NCBI RefSeq assembly: GCF_014197435.1
Contig: NZ_JACIFP010000001.1
Location: 682,001 to 746,000, forward strand
Reading direction: 5' to 3'
Source: Gordonia humi
GTDB lineage: Bacteria; Actinomycetota; Actinomycetes; Mycobacteriales; Mycobacteriaceae
Length of the DNA stretch: 64,000 bases
The notes beneath the pieces are model-generated. The model was given only the letters and a program-made list of their open reading frames with translations. It was not told where the DNA came from and searched no databases. The translations under genes were made by a program, and so were the position numbers. Position 1 is the stretch's first letter. Each line of letters starts with the position of its first letter. Shown here piece by piece: positions 43,694-55,410 of the stretch.

Positions 43694-44905
43694 TCATGTG
43701 AGATTGACCAGAAGGTCCTTGGGACCGCGAGTGAACATGCCCTCGTCTTCGGGCTCATAGCCGTCGGCGAATCGAATGTTGGGGAACTTCTCGAGCAGCT
43801 GGGTGACAGCGGTCTCGCTCTCCCGCTTCGCCAGCAGCGAGCCGACACAGAAGTGCCTGCCGAGAGCGAACGCGATGTGATCAGCGGAGCCGCCGAAGGC
43901 GCCCTTGATCGGGATGTCGTCGCGGTAGATATCGAACGTGTCCGGGTCCGGGTAGCGGCGCTCATCACGGTTGGCCGCGCCGTTGACCAGCCCGATCACG
44001 CTGCCGGCGGGAATCTTCGTGCCGGACACCTCGATGTCGTTGACGGCGGTGCGCAGGATGATCTGCACCGGCGGGTGGTAGCGCAGGTTCTCGACGAGCG
44101 CCTTAGTCGCCAAGCTGGGATCCTTCTTGACGGCCTCAAGCTGGTCGGGCCGCTGCAGCAGATGTTTGAGTGTGCTGGCGATGGCCTTGTCGGTGGTCTC
44201 GCCACCCGCGATCAACAGCAGCCCCACCAACGATTTGATCTGCTCGTCGGTGTACTTCTCGCCGTCGACCTCGGCATCGAAGAGACGCGAGATGAAATCG
44301 TCGCCGGGGTTCTTCCGGCGCTCAGCGATCAGCGGGAGCATGTAGGCGGGGAATTCCTTCTGCGTCCGCATGCCCCAGGCGTGGATGTCCGGGTCCTGGG
44401 TCAGGTTACCCAGGAAGGCCATCAACGACGAGTACCAGTCGTGGAACCTCGGAATATCCTCCTTGGGGAGGTCGAGCATCCGGACGATCACGTTGATCGG
44501 GAACCACCTGGTGAAGCCCTCTACGAGATCCACCGACTCGCCGGGCTCGATCTCGTCGATCATCTGGGTGGCGATCTCGTCGACTTGCGGAATCAGTTCC
44601 TGCAGGTAGCTGCCGCGCAGTGTCGGGGCGACCAATTGACGGTGGACCACGTGCTCACGTCCGCCCATCTGGATCACCGTGCGGCCGATCACCGGCTCCA
44701 TCTGGAAGCCATAGTTCTCGTTGCTGAACGCCTCGGAATCCCGGTAAGCGTTGGCGACGTCCTCGAAGCGGCTGAGGAAGTAGTACCCGCTCGCCTCGTG
44801 GTACACGACCGGGTAGTGGTCGCGCATGATCTTGTAGTACTTGTGCGGATCTCGTGCAAATTCCTCCGACATCATGTCGGGCATCTCGGGAACGGTTGCA
44901 GTCAT
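43694..44905 (-). CDS. Cytochrome P450 monooxygenase
   Basis: 403 residues from the ATG at 44905 (MTATVPEMPDMM); an upstream in-frame ATG at 45019 would pass through operator D and is unlikely. I-helix motif AGGETT at 233-238, ExxR at Glu272-Arg275, and heme ligand Cys353 in FALGRHFCVGS are all present. The I-helix motif AGGETTDK differs from the common AGHDTT/AGHETT. It is a soluble class I enzyme, needing a ferredoxin and reductase, both encoded in the operon. It likely starts the pathway by hydroxylating an unactivated carbon, often a methyl group. The CYP family is not certain. Confidence 0.92.
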   Translation of the reverse strand: MTATVPEMPDMMSEEFARDPHKYYKIMRDHYPVVYHEASGYYFLSRFEDVANAYRDSEAFSNENYGFQMEPVIGRTVIQMGGREHVVHRQLVAPTLRGSYLQELIPQVDEIATQMIDEIEPGESVDLVEGFTRWFPINVIVRMLDLPKEDIPRFHDWYSSLMAFLGNLTQDPDIHAWGMRTQKEFPAYMLPLIAERRKNPGDDFISRLFDAEVDGEKYTDEQIKSLVGLLLIAGGETTDKAIASTLKHLLQRPDQLEAVKKDPSLATKALVENLRYHPPVQIILRTAVNDIEVSGTKIPAGSVIGLVNGAANRDERRYPDPDTFDIYRDDIPIKGAFGGSADHIAFALGRHFCVGSLLAKRESETAVTQLLEKFPNIRFADGYEPEDEGMFTRGPKDLLVNLT

Positions 44906-45732
44906 AACCTGACTCACCCTCTCTCTGATTGACTCGGATCGCAGATTGAATCGAACGCCCGCTTCAATCTGTGCGTGACTAGTCTTACACATTTGTCGCT
45001 GTGATGGCGTAGAACACATACGTAATGGGCTACGTGTTCACGGCTTGCGCGCACTACCCGGGTAGTGCGGCGGGTCGCCACGTAGTCCTGGTGTCAGGCG
45101 TTCGACCTGGTTACGACGACGAGATCTACCCAGAGTCTGCGGCGCAGCGGTCAGTCGGGCAGCAGAATGTAGAGCTGAGGACCAGCACAAGCGGTGGCGA
45201 CAGTGTCAGAGTGACTGCGTAGCCCTTCCGAAAGGCGGTCGCGGTTATGGCGTTGGAAGACAGCATGATTGACAGCTTGATAGCTGATCCAGATGTCACC
45301 TCGGCGATCGATGTGTTAGTGACTTCGACCCACGCTGACGGCGTCGCGGTCACCGCCCGCGACTGTGCTGAGTGAGTTGATCAAGACTGAGCGACGACGA
45401 ACGACAGACAACGATCTCTACTGTGCCAACCACGACGTCGCCGTGCGCGGGCTGGCAGCTCGCGCAACCACACCGGCCCGACGACGATTCGCACCAACCC
45501 GGATACGGTCGATCTGAAATCTTGTCGTGCACCCACCGCGGACACCCGCCGGCAACGCCGCCGAGTGGCTCTTAAACAGTTACACCACACGACCCGCAGG
45601 CCCTGATGCATCCCAAGCACTACCGGCTACACCTGCCCTAGACGCACCCGGGTCGTACATACTTTGGCCTTCAAACCCAGTCAACGCCCACCCAGTGAAT
45701 ATCGGATAGGCGTTGACCTGATGTTTATCTTG
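44906..45732. other. Gap between the P450 operon and the tRNA genes
   Basis: 827 bp. The left end holds the promoter and operator D of the P450 operon. A plus-strand frame at 45247-45375 (MALEDSMIDSLIADPDVTSA, 42 residues in all) is open but without clear support. At 45680-45717 an inverted repeat GTCAACGCC/GGCGTTGAC with a 20-bp loop lies just before the tRNA-Ala 3' end; it might be a terminator or an integration scar. No other feature was recognised. Confidence 0.4.
44946..44967. promoter_or_regulatory. Catabolic-island operator D
   Basis: TTGAATCG-AACGCC-CGCTTCAA matches the island consensus with one arm mismatch. It lies inside a longer inverted repeat, AGATTGAA-N12-TTCAATCT (44943-44970), with perfect 8-bp outer arms. 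It is 41 bp upstream of the P450 start, consistent with promoter control. Confidence 0.65.
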
Positions 45733-45805
45733 TGGAGCCTAGGAGATTCGAACTCCTGACATCCGCCTTGCAAAGGCGGCGCTCTACCAACTGAGCTAAG
45801 GCCCC
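45733..45805 (-). tRNA. tRNA-Ala (anticodon TGC)
   Basis: The 73-nt sequence on the minus strand begins GGGGCCTTAGCTCAGTTGG, has the anticodon arm CCGCCTTTGCAAGGCGG with TGC, the T-arm GTTCGAATC and the acceptor end AGGCTCC plus A. The acceptor stem pairs fully except for one G-T. The CCA end is not encoded. It follows tRNA-Ile by 34 bp in the same direction, as is common near gyrA in this order. Confidence 0.95.
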
Positions 45806-45839
45806 GGACTCCGACCGAGGTCGGAAAGGGAGTTCATGG

Positions 45840-45913
45840 TGGGCCTAGGAGGACTTGAACCTCCGACCTCTTCGTTATCAGCGAAGCGCTCTAACCGCCT
45901 GAGCTATAGGCCC
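45840..45913 (-). tRNA. tRNA-Ile (anticodon GAT)
   Basis: The 74-nt minus-strand sequence begins GGGCCTATAGCTCAGGCGG, carries the anticodon stem CTTCGCTGATAACGAAG with GAT, the T-arm GGTTCAAGTCC and the end TAGGCCC plus A. The following bases encode a CCA end. It lies between the DUF3566 gene and tRNA-Ala, the mycobacterial arrangement. Confidence 0.95.
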
Positions 45914-46064
45914 TTGAACCGAGATGGAACATTACCCGACGAGTCGGAAACTTACAAAACGGCTGCTCAGAGGGTATCGGGTGGGGAGGCGGGATCTCGA
46001 CTCCGCTCGACCACCGGAGGGGGCGCGGACGGCAGAAGGCCAAGCCCGATCGACAGCGAAACGA

Positions 46065-46099
46065 CGACGCTCCCTCACCCGATTCGGGAGGGAGCGTCG
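46065..46099 (-). terminator. Rho-independent-like terminator after the gyrA-DUF3566 genes
   Basis: CGACGCTCCCT pairs with AGGGAGCGTCG, giving 11-bp perfect arms around a 13-nt loop, 14 bp past the DUF3566 stop. On the minus strand it is followed by TCGTTTCG, a weak T stretch, so it is an actinobacterial-type terminator, separating the gene from the tRNAs. Confidence 0.65.
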
Positions 46100-46112
46100 C
46101 CGGACGTCGTGT

Positions 46113-47126
46113 TCAGTCGAGATCGGCCAACGTCACTTCGACGCCGCCGACCATGTCCGCGCACACGTTGTAGATGTACGCGGAGATCGTCGCCAGGCCG
46201 GTCAGCAGGACGGCCGCCACCACACCGAATCCAGCGGAGAAGCCGAACACCATACCGGTGCTGATCAGAGCACCGCCGCTGTCGCCTTCGACGACGCTGG
46301 CGAACGAGTTGTTGATCTGGTCCCAGAGTCCCATACCCGCCAGGACCGCGTACAGGACGGCGATCGCGATCATCCAGATGAAGAACCCGACGATCGAGAG
46401 CACACCGGTCACCTTGAACACCGACCACGGGTCGACGCGACGGACCTGCACCGCGGCACGCAGTGGGACGCCGACCGACCGCGACGGGATCGTCTGGCTC
46501 TGCGCGCGGGCCGCGGAGGCGGCCTCCTTCGACGCCTCCACGTGGTGGATGGCGTCGAGGTCGGGCAGCTCGTCCTTCTTGGCCAACTCGTTCCGCGGAA
46601 TGTTACGCGTGTCCGACTCGACGAACTTGGACGTCTCGACACCGCTCCCGTCGGCCGCGGGCGACGGCTTGCTCTGCGGACCCGGTACGGGCGCATTCAC
46701 GGCGGGCTTGGCCTGCGGCTGCTGCCCCGGCTTGCCCTGCCCCTGCGCCGCCCCCTGCGGCGGCTTCGGCGCACCGGCCGGGACGTTCTTCGGCCCCGAC
46801 GGCGGCTGCGTCGGCGAAGCGGTCGAGCCGGGAGCGATCGGTCCCTGCACGGGTGCCAGCGGGCCGCTCTGCGGCCCCGCCTGTCCGCCCCCGCCCGTAC
46901 TCGCCGTCGACGACGAGACGGTCGGCCGAGACGCTCCCGCCGGAGCACCGCCGCGTGGCGCGGGACCGGCAGCCGGTCTGCTGCCGGTGTCCACGCCCGC
47001 GGCCTTCGCCATATCGCCGGCGGTCAGGCCGGTCGACGAGGTCTTCTCGCCGCGCTTCCACGGCGGAACGACCTGGCCGCGTTCGACGTTCGTGCGGTCG
47101 ACGTTCTGGTCGTCAGGTGTGCTCAC
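46113..47126 (-). CDS. DUF3566 membrane protein
   Basis: 337 residues. The first two thirds are a long low-complexity linker rich in Pro, Ala and Gly (APKPPQGAAQGQGKPGQQ). The C-terminal DUF3566 domain begins AVQVRRVDPWSVFKVTGVLS, with two membrane helices (FFIWMIAIAVLYAVL and the later AGFGVVAAVLLTGLATISAY), and ends VGGVEVTLADLD. It corresponds in place and ending to the mycobacterial protein Rv0007, encoded after gyrA. It is anchored in the membrane, and its function is not established. It is transcribed with gyrA, 54 bp downstream. Confidence 0.88.
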   Translation of the reverse strand: MSTPDDQNVDRTNVERGQVVPPWKRGEKTSSTGLTAGDMAKAAGVDTGSRPAAGPAPRGGAPAGASRPTVSSSTASTGGGGQAGPQSGPLAPVQGPIAPGSTASPTQPPSGPKNVPAGAPKPPQGAAQGQGKPGQQPQAKPAVNAPVPGPQSKPSPAADGSGVETSKFVESDTRNIPRNELAKKDELPDLDAIHHVEASKEAASAARAQSQTIPSRSVGVPLRAAVQVRRVDPWSVFKVTGVLSIVGFFIWMIAIAVLYAVLAGMGLWDQINNSFASVVEGDSGGALISTGMVFGFSAGFGVVAAVLLTGLATISAYIYNVCADMVGGVEVTLADLD

Positions 47127-47179
47127 AAGCGGATCCTCACTGGACGGATGATGACACCCACCCTAAACGCTTCACGCCG

Positions 47180-49681
47180 TCATTCGGCGTCTGCCGCGCC
47201 CTCTTCCGGCTCATCGGCGTTGCGTGCGATGGCGAGCAGCGTGTCGCCGTCGGACAGATTCATCAGGCGCACGCCCTTGGTCTGCCGTCCGGCCTTGCGG
47301 ACCTGCTTGGCCAACGTGCGGATCACGCCGCCGCTCGACGTGATCGCGTACACCTCGGAGTCGAGGTCGACGATCAGCGCGCCCACCAGGTCACCGCGCT
47401 TGGGATCGTGCTGAATCGTCAGCACGCCCTTGCCACCGCGTCCCTGCGCCGTGTACTCGGCGATGTCGGTCCGCTTCGCATAGCCGCCGGACGTCGCGAC
47501 CAGCAGGAACGTGTCGTCCTGGACGACGTTGAGCGAGAGCAGCTGATCGTCGTCGTTGAAGCGCATGCCCTGCACACCGGAGGTCTGACGACCCATCGGA
47601 CGGAGCGTCTCGTCGTCGGCGGTGAACCGGATCGACTGACCCTTCTTCGAGACCAGCAGCAGATCGTCGGCGCCGCTGCACAGCTGGGCGCCGACGAGTT
47701 CGTCCTCGCCGCGCAGGTTGATCGCCGCGATGCCGCCGGAGCGGTTCGAGTCGAACGCATCCAGCCGCGACTTCTTGACCAGACCGTTGCGGGTCGCCAG
47801 CACCAGATAGTCGGCGTCGTTGTACCCGGAGATCCGGATGACCTGCGCGATCTTCTCCTCCGGCTGGAACGCCAGGAGGTTCGCCACGTGCTGGCCGCGC
47901 GCGGTGCGATTCGCCTCTGGCAGCTCGTACGCCTTGGCCCGGTACACGCGACCCTTCGTGGTGAAGAAGAGCAGCCAGTCGTGCGTGCTGGAGACGAAGA
48001 AGTGCGCGACGATGTCGTCCTGCTTGAGCCCTGCGCCCTGGACGCCCTTGCCGCCGCGCTTCTGGCTGCGGTACAGGTCGGTCTTGGTGCGCTTGGCGTA
48101 GCCGGTCTCGGTGATCGTGACGACGACGTCCTCGCGGGCGATCAGGTCCTCGTCGTTCACATCGCCTTCGGCGGCGATGATCTTGGTGCGGCGGTCGTCG
48201 CCGTACTTGTCGACGACCTCCTTCAGCTCGTCGCGGACGATGGCGCGCTGCCGCTCCGGACGCTCCAGGATGTCCTTCAGGTCGGCGATCTCGCGCTCGA
48301 TCTCGTCCAACTCGTCGATGATCTTCTGGCGTTCCAGAGCCGACAGGCGACGCAGCTGCATCGCCAGGATGGCGTCGGCCTGGAGCTCATCGATGTCGAG
48401 CAGATCCATCAGGCCGCTCCGTGCGGCCTCGGTGTTCGCCGACGCACGGATCAACGCGATGACCTCGTCGAGGGCGTCGAGCGCCTTGACCAGACCGCGC
48501 AGGATGTGCGCGCGCTCCTCGGCCTTGCGCAGCCGGTAGCGGGTGCGTCGGACGATCACGTCGATCTGGTGCGCGACGTAGAAGCGGATCATCTGATCCA
48601 GGCGCAAGGTGCGCGGCACGCCATCGACGATCGAGAGCATGTTGGCGCCGAAGTTGGTCTGCAGCTGGCTGTGCTTGTACAAGTTGTTCAGCACCACGCG
48701 GGCCACGGCGTCGCGACGCAGCGTGATGACGATGCGCATGCCAGCACGATCGGACGACTCGTCGTCGATCTTGCTGATGCCTTTGAGCTTGCCGTCGTTG
48801 ACCTGCTCGGCGATCGAACCGATCAGGTTGTCCGGGTTCACCTGGAACGGGAGTTCGGTCACCACCAGCGTGGTGGTGCCCTTGTTCTCCTCGATCTCGA
48901 CGACGCTGCGCATGCGGATGCTGCCGCGTCCGGTCATGTAGGCGTCCTTGATGCCCTGGGTGCCGACGATGAGCCCCGCCGTCGGGAAGTCCGGCCCCTT
49001 CACGGCGTCCATACACGCGGCGAGAGTCGTCTCCTCGTCGGCGTCCGGGTTCTCCAACGCCCAGAAGACGGCGTCGGCGACCTCGCGGAGATTGTGCGGC
49101 GGAATGTTCGTGGCCATACCGACGGCGATGCCGCCCGAACCGTTGATCAGCAGGTTCGGCACACGCGAGGGCAGCACCGTCGGCTCCTGCGTCTTGCCGT
49201 CGTAGTTCGGGATGAAGTCGACGGTCTCCTCGGTGATGTCGCGCAGCATCTCCATGGCCAGCGGGGTGAGGCGGGCCTCGGTGTAACGCATGGCGGCCGC
49301 ACCGTCGTTGCCGCGCGAACCGAAGTTGCCCTGGCCGTCGATCAGCGGATAGCGCATCGACCACGGCTGCGCCAGGCGGACCAGCGCATCGTAGATCGAG
49401 CTGTCGCCGTGCGGGTGATAGTTGCCCATCGTCTCCGAGACGGGGCGCGCCGACTTCACATAACCGCGGTCCGGCCGGAAACCCGCGTCGAACGACGCGT
49501 ACAGCAGTCGACGGTGCACCGGCTTGAGGCCGTCGCGGACCTCCGGCAGGGCACGGCCGACGATGACGCTCATCGCGTAGTCGATGTAGGAGTTCTGCAT
49601 CTCCTGGCCGAGGTCGACCGGGTCGATCCGGTCGCCGGCACCGTCGCCGTTCAACGGTGACAGATCGGATTCGTCGCTCAT
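47180..49681 (-). CDS. gyrA: DNA gyrase subunit A
   Basis: 833 residues. GyrA cuts and rejoins DNA in the supercoiling enzyme. The winged-helix region shows [17 protein letters not shown] and the quinolone-determining segment [20 protein letters not shown] (about 89-108), where Ser94 and Ser95 lie at the two positions that vary among actinobacteria. The catalytic Tyr133 is in AMRYTEARL. The C-terminal domain has beta-pinwheel repeats with QRGGKGVQG, the GyrA-box. It lies 149 bp downstream of gyrB in the same direction. Nothing is missing. Confidence 0.97.
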   Translation of the reverse strand: MSDESDLSPLNGDGAGDRIDPVDLGQEMQNSYIDYAMSVIVGRALPEVRDGLKPVHRRLLYASFDAGFRPDRGYVKSARPVSETMGNYHPHGDSSIYDALVRLAQPWSMRYPLIDGQGNFGSRGNDGAAAMRYTEARLTPLAMEMLRDITEETVDFIPNYDGKTQEPTVLPSRVPNLLINGSGGIAVGMATNIPPHNLREVADAVFWALENPDADEETTLAACMDAVKGPDFPTAGLIVGTQGIKDAYMTGRGSIRMRSVVEIEENKGTTTLVVTELPFQVNPDNLIGSIAEQVNDGKLKGISKIDDESSDRAGMRIVITLRRDAVARVVLNNLYKHSQLQTNFGANMLSIVDGVPRTLRLDQMIRFYVAHQIDVIVRRTRYRLRKAEERAHILRGLVKALDALDEVIALIRASANTEAARSGLMDLLDIDELQADAILAMQLRRLSALERQKIIDELDEIEREIADLKDILERPERQRAIVRDELKEVVDKYGDDRRTKIIAAEGDVNDEDLIAREDVVVTITETGYAKRTKTDLYRSQKRGGKGVQGAGLKQDDIVAHFFVSSTHDWLLFFTTKGRVYRAKAYELPEANRTARGQHVANLLAFQPEEKIAQVIRISGYNDADYLVLATRNGLVKKSRLDAFDSNRSGGIAAINLRGEDELVGAQLCSGADDLLLVSKKGQSIRFTADDETLRPMGRQTSGVQGMRFNDDDQLLSLNVVQDDTFLLVATSGGYAKRTDIAEYTAQGRGGKGVLTIQHDPKRGDLVGALIVDLDSEVYAITSSGGVIRTLAKQVRKAGRQTKGVRLMNLSDGDTLLAIARNADEPEEGAADAE

Positions 49682-49830
49682 TGCATCACTTTCTTGAAGG
49701 TCTCGACTCCGCTCGACCGGCGGGGAAGCGCCCGGCCGGCTCGGCAGACGCCCAGTCGGCTCGGGAAACGCTCGACCAGCTCGCGAAGCGCTCGGTCACG
49801 AAATCGGGTTCGATGGTCGGTCGGTCAGGA

Positions 49831-51930
<2,100 letters not shown>

Positions 51931-51957
51931 TCACTCGTACTCAGCGGCATCGCGGCG

Positions 51958-51988
51958 CGCCCTATCAGCCCCGCAGGGCGACTTTTTT
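51958..51988 (+). terminator. Plus-strand hairpin with T-tract in the dciA-gyrB gap
   Basis: CGCCCT-N11-AGGGCG is followed by AC and six T residues on the plus strand. Both adjacent genes are on the minus strand, so the structure points against them. It could stop antisense transcription into dciA. Confidence 0.5.
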
Positions 51989-52062
51989 CATCAGTGGCGG
52001 GTCCGTTGGCATCGGCGCTCAGATAATTGCGCTCACGCGCGAAATACGGCCGGTCGGCGCGA

Positions 52063-52611
52063 TCAGCCGTACGTGTCGCGCGGCCCGCGCCCCGGAACGT
52101 GCCGCGGACCCTTCCGCCACGACGGCGCCTGCGGACCGAAGATCCGCAGGCTCGTCACCACGTTGTGGCCGACGGCCTTGGCGATCTTGGCGATGATGTC
52201 GCCCTGCATGTAGCGCAGCTGGGTGGCCCACGCCGTCGACTCCGCGCGCACGTACAGCGTGGTCTCGACGAGCTTCTCCGGATGGGCGTGCGACGAGATG
52301 TCCTCGCCGACGATCGACGGCCACATCCCGAAGACCGTGCCCTCGGAGATCTTCGAGTCCCAGCCGCGGTCCTTGGCGATTCCGCCGGTCAGCCGTCCCA
52401 GTGGCTGCGGATCACGACCGTCCGGTCCCGCTCCGGACCAGGTACGACGGGATCGATCTCCGCCGCGTCGCCGCGAGCGAATCGGCGCCGACCGGCCCAT
52501 GCCGACCGATTTTCCGGCCGCCTTCGCCTCGGCGCGCGCCTGCTCGAGGGCCTTGCGCGCCATCTCGTATCCGCTGCGCCCGGCGAGCGGGTCGGGAGTC
52601 TCGTCGGTCAT
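52063..52611 (-). CDS. dciA: DciA-type protein (DUF721; helicase loading)
   Basis: 182 residues from the ATG at 52611. An N-terminal basic linker ([20 protein letters not shown] and a run of Arg) precedes the DUF721 domain ([20 protein letters not shown], then [20 protein letters not shown]). DciA proteins help load the replicative helicase in bacteria without DnaC. The gene overlaps the recF stop by four bases (ATGA), the conserved dnaN-recF-dciA-gyrB order. The gene symbol is used by family membership. Confidence 0.88.
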   Translation of the reverse strand: MTDETPDPLAGRSGYEMARKALEQARAEAKAAGKSVGMGRSAPIRSRRRGGDRSRRTWSGAGPDGRDPQPLGRLTGGIAKDRGWDSKISEGTVFGMWPSIVGEDISSHAHPEKLVETTLYVRAESTAWATQLRYMQGDIIAKIAKAVGHNVVTSLRIFGPQAPSWRKGPRHVPGRGPRDTYG

Positions 52612-53819
52612 GAGGATCTCGACTCCGCTCGATCGGCGGGCAGATCCGCTCGATCGTCGCCGACCACGACCGAGCGACGAGGACCGTCGTCGTCGGTGAC
52701 GCCGACCGAGATGCGGCGGCCGCCGACCGCGGCGGGAATGTCGTCGGCGACGGCCGCGGTCACCAGCAGTTGCTCGGCGTCCGCGGTGAACTCGGCGAGT
52801 TTCTCGCGGCGACGGACGTCGAGTTCGGCGAACACGTCGTCGAGCATGATGACCGGATCGACGCCGTCGGCGCGCAGCAGATCGACGCTGGCCAGGCGCA
52901 AGGCGAGCGCGAACGACCACGACTCGCCGTGACTGGCGAATCCCTTCGCCGGCTCGTCGCCCAGGATCAGTTCGAGGTCGTCGCGGTGCGGACCGATCAG
53001 ACACACGCCGCGGTCGATCTCCTTGCCCCGCACCTCGATCAACCGGTCGGCGAGGATCTCGCGAATCCCCTCGATCGACGGATCCCCGCCGTCGGAGGAG
53101 TCGACGTCCGGACCGGCCGCCGACCGGTACGTGATGTGCGCCGGACGCGAATGCGGAGCGATCGACGCGTATGCCCCGGTCACCAGCGGCGCCAGTTGTC
53201 GGACGACGGCGAGCCGCGCGGCCGTGACCTGGGCGCCGAAGTCCGCGAGCTGCGCGTCCCAGACGTCGAGGGTGCTCATCACGGAGTCGGTCTCGCCCCG
53301 GCGCATGGCCGCACCCGCAGTCTTGAGGAGCGCCGACCGCTGTCGGAGCACCCTGTCGTAGTCGGCTTTCGCGCCCGCGGCCAACGGCCGCAACTGCGCG
53401 ACGAGTTCGTCGACGAAACGCCGCCGCTCACTCGGGTCGCCGCGCACCAGCGCGAGGTCCTCCGGTGCGAACAGCACGGTACGCAGAATTCCGAGGACCT
53501 CCCGCGTACGGCGTACCGGCCGGGTGTTGATGGCGGCCTTGTTGGCGCCGACCGCTGCGATCGACAGGTCGACGGTCAGCTCGCGACCGTCGTTCTCGAC
53601 GGTCGCGGAGACCTTGGCCGCATCGGCACCGGACCGGACCAACGGTGCGTCGGTCGAGACTCGGTGCGATCGCAGGGTCGCCACGTAGAACATCGACTCC
53701 AACAGATTCGTCTTTCCGAATCCGTTGCGGCCGACGAAGATCGTGGTCTCCGGGGCCAACGTGAACTCGACGCTAGGCCAGGAGCGGAAGTCGCGCAGCG
53801 CCAGGTCTCGAACGAACAC
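52608..53819 (-). CDS. recF: DNA replication and repair protein RecF
   Basis: 403 residues. It is an SMC-like ATPase that loads RecA at gaps. Walker A is [20 protein letters not shown], the signature motif lies near [16 protein letters not shown], and Walker B is [17 protein letters not shown]. The RecF signature [20 protein letters not shown] is present. It has the usual length and lies 10 bp after dnaN. Confidence 0.96.
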   Translation of the reverse strand: MFVRDLALRDFRSWPSVEFTLAPETTIFVGRNGFGKTNLLESMFYVATLRSHRVSTDAPLVRSGADAAKVSATVENDGRELTVDLSIAAVGANKAAINTRPVRRTREVLGILRTVLFAPEDLALVRGDPSERRRFVDELVAQLRPLAAGAKADYDRVLRQRSALLKTAGAAMRRGETDSVMSTLDVWDAQLADFGAQVTAARLAVVRQLAPLVTGAYASIAPHSRPAHITYRSAAGPDVDSSDGGDPSIEGIREILADRLIEVRGKEIDRGVCLIGPHRDDLELILGDEPAKGFASHGESWSFALALRLASVDLLRADGVDPVIMLDDVFAELDVRRREKLAEFTADAEQLLVTAAVADDIPAAVGGRRISVGVTDDDGPRRSVVVGDDRADLPADRAESRSS

Positions 53820-53829
53820 GACGAAGGTG

Positions 53830-55032
53830 TCAGCCCGGCAGACGGACCGGCATCAGCAGGTAGCTGAACTCGCTGTCGGGTGCGGCGTACAGGCCGGACT
53901 CGTCGGCCGAGGGCTCGTCACCCGACGACGGACGGAGCACCGCGGGCCGGATCGCCGCGCGCGGCTTGCCGCTGCCGTCCGGTTCCGGGTTGGTGAATCC
54001 GAATTCGACCGTCTCCGAACCGATGGCGGCCAGGCCGTCGAGCAGGTAGCCGGGGTTGAACGCGATGATGATCGGTTCGCCGTAGAACGAGACGGGCAAC
54101 TCCTCCTCGGCCTTACCGGCCTCGTCCCCGCCAGCGGTGAGCATCACCGAGTCGCGGGTGAAGTCGAGGCGCACCTGGGCACCGCGCTCGGCGACCAGCG
54201 ACACGCGTTTGATCGCCTCGATCAGCGGGGCGCTGTCGATGGTCGCGACCGACGTGTGACCGGCCGGGAACAGCTGCCGGAACTTCGGGAACTCGGCGTC
54301 GAGCAGACGCGTGGTGGTCTTCTTCGCGTTGTTCGTGATGCCGAGGATGCCGTCGGATCCGATCGCGTGCGCCGAGCCGAAAGCCAGGTCGACGGTGCCG
54401 GTGCCGTCCGAACCCGCCGACTTCGCGGCCTCGGAGAGTGTCTTCGCCGGGACGAGTGCGGCACCGGAGGTGCCTGCGTCCGAGGGGTTCCACTGCAGCT
54501 CACGGACCGCCAGGCGGAAACGGTCGGTGGCCGCGAGGACCACCTTGTCGCCGTCGATCTCGACGCGCACGCCGGTCAGCATGGGCAGGGTGTCGTCACG
54601 TCCGGCAGCCACGGCCACCTGCGAGACGGCCTGGGAGAACAGATCCGACGGCACGCTGCCCGTGGTCTCGGGCACGTCGGGCAGATCGGGGTAGTCCTCG
54701 ACCGGCATCGTCGGCAGCGAGAAGCGCGCGCTGCCGCAGGCGATGGCCACGCGAGCGCCGTCGATGGTCACATCGACGGGCTTGTGCGGGAGGGCCTTGG
54801 TGATGTCCGCGAGCAGACGACCGGACACGAGTGCCGTACCCGGCTCGGCGACCTCCGCGGAGATCCTCTCCGTCGCCGACACCTCGTAGTCGAATCCGGA
54901 GACCTGCAGGCCGTCGTCGCCCGCGGTGAGAACGACACAACCGAGGACCGGGACCGGCGGGCGCGACGGCAGGCTCCTGGCCACCCATGCGACGGCATCG
55001 GCGAACTCGTCACGCACGACACGAAACTTCAT
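53830..55032 (-). CDS. dnaN: DNA polymerase III beta sliding clamp
   Basis: 400 residues from the ATG at 55032, with AGAAGGG upstream. The start [20 protein letters not shown] and the clamp domain pattern ([20 protein letters not shown], later [20 protein letters not shown]) are typical. The C-terminal MPVRLPG matches the MPVR end of clamps. The protein encircles DNA and holds the polymerase. It is the first gene left of oriC and begins the dnaN-recF-dciA-gyrB-gyrA direction. Confidence 0.97.
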   Translation of the reverse strand: MKFRVVRDEFADAVAWVARSLPSRPPVPVLGCVVLTAGDDGLQVSGFDYEVSATERISAEVAEPGTALVSGRLLADITKALPHKPVDVTIDGARVAIACGSARFSLPTMPVEDYPDLPDVPETTGSVPSDLFSQAVSQVAVAAGRDDTLPMLTGVRVEIDGDKVVLAATDRFRLAVRELQWNPSDAGTSGAALVPAKTLSEAAKSAGSDGTGTVDLAFGSAHAIGSDGILGITNNAKKTTTRLLDAEFPKFRQLFPAGHTSVATIDSAPLIEAIKRVSLVAERGAQVRLDFTRDSVMLTAGGDEAGKAEEELPVSFYGEPIIIAFNPGYLLDGLAAIGSETVEFGFTNPEPDGSGKPRAAIRPAVLRPSSGDEPSADESGLYAAPDSEFSYLLMPVRLPG

Positions 55033-55212
55033 CTGCGGTGATTGCCCTTCTGCTGGTGGCGATCGGACTCGTGGGCGCGATCGACTGCGGCGACGCGGTC
55101 GCATCGCTCGGGTCCACTTTAGAGCGCCCCGGGCGGGGGGACGCAACATCGCACCCGATTCGACGTCACGCAGACGCTCGACGGACGGCGAGTCGGCTGT
55201 GTATGCACACCG

Positions 55213-55256
55213 CTGCTTTTAAAAGAAGATCTCTTTAGAGAAATCTTTAAAAGCAG
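55213..55256. repeat. AT-rich imperfect palindrome in oriC
   Basis: The stretch starts CTGCTTTTAAAAGAAGAT and ends ATCTTTAAAAGCAG, so its outer parts pair imperfectly with each other. It is the only strongly A/T-rich segment for kilobases around. It may be the DNA unwinding element or a protein site. Confidence 0.65.
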
Positions 55257-55379
55257 TAGGGGCTGTGGAATCTGTGGATAACTCGATTCATCGCAGGTCA
55301 CAAGCTCGATCCGACTGTGTTGCCATGGTGCACACAGGCTGTGGACAACTCCGGACCCTTGTGGACCGCGAAAGTTATC

Positions 55380-55410
55380 CACACTGTGCACAACTCCTGT
55401 GCACAGTGTG
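55380..55410. repeat. Perfect 13-bp inverted repeat at oriC
   Basis: CACACTGTGCACA, a 5-base spacer ACTCC, then TGTGCACAGTGTG. The arms match perfectly, and the left arm overlaps the DnaA box at 55375-55383. Such exact dyads are rare in this sequence. Confidence 0.75.

Noticed and set aside
45247..45375. A 42-residue plus-strand frame between the P450 operon and the tRNA genes
   Set aside because: Open and of natural composition, but with no clear ribosome site, neighbour or known family; recorded only within the gap description.
45680..45805. tRNA-Ala 3' end as an attachment site of an integrated island
   Set aside because: I found no repeat of the tRNA end at any other border in the window and no integrase next to it.
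49371..49460. GyrA segment GDSSIYD as a possible quinolone-resistance change
   Set aside because: Ser at this position is normal in many bacteria, so no resistance can be claimed from the sequence.
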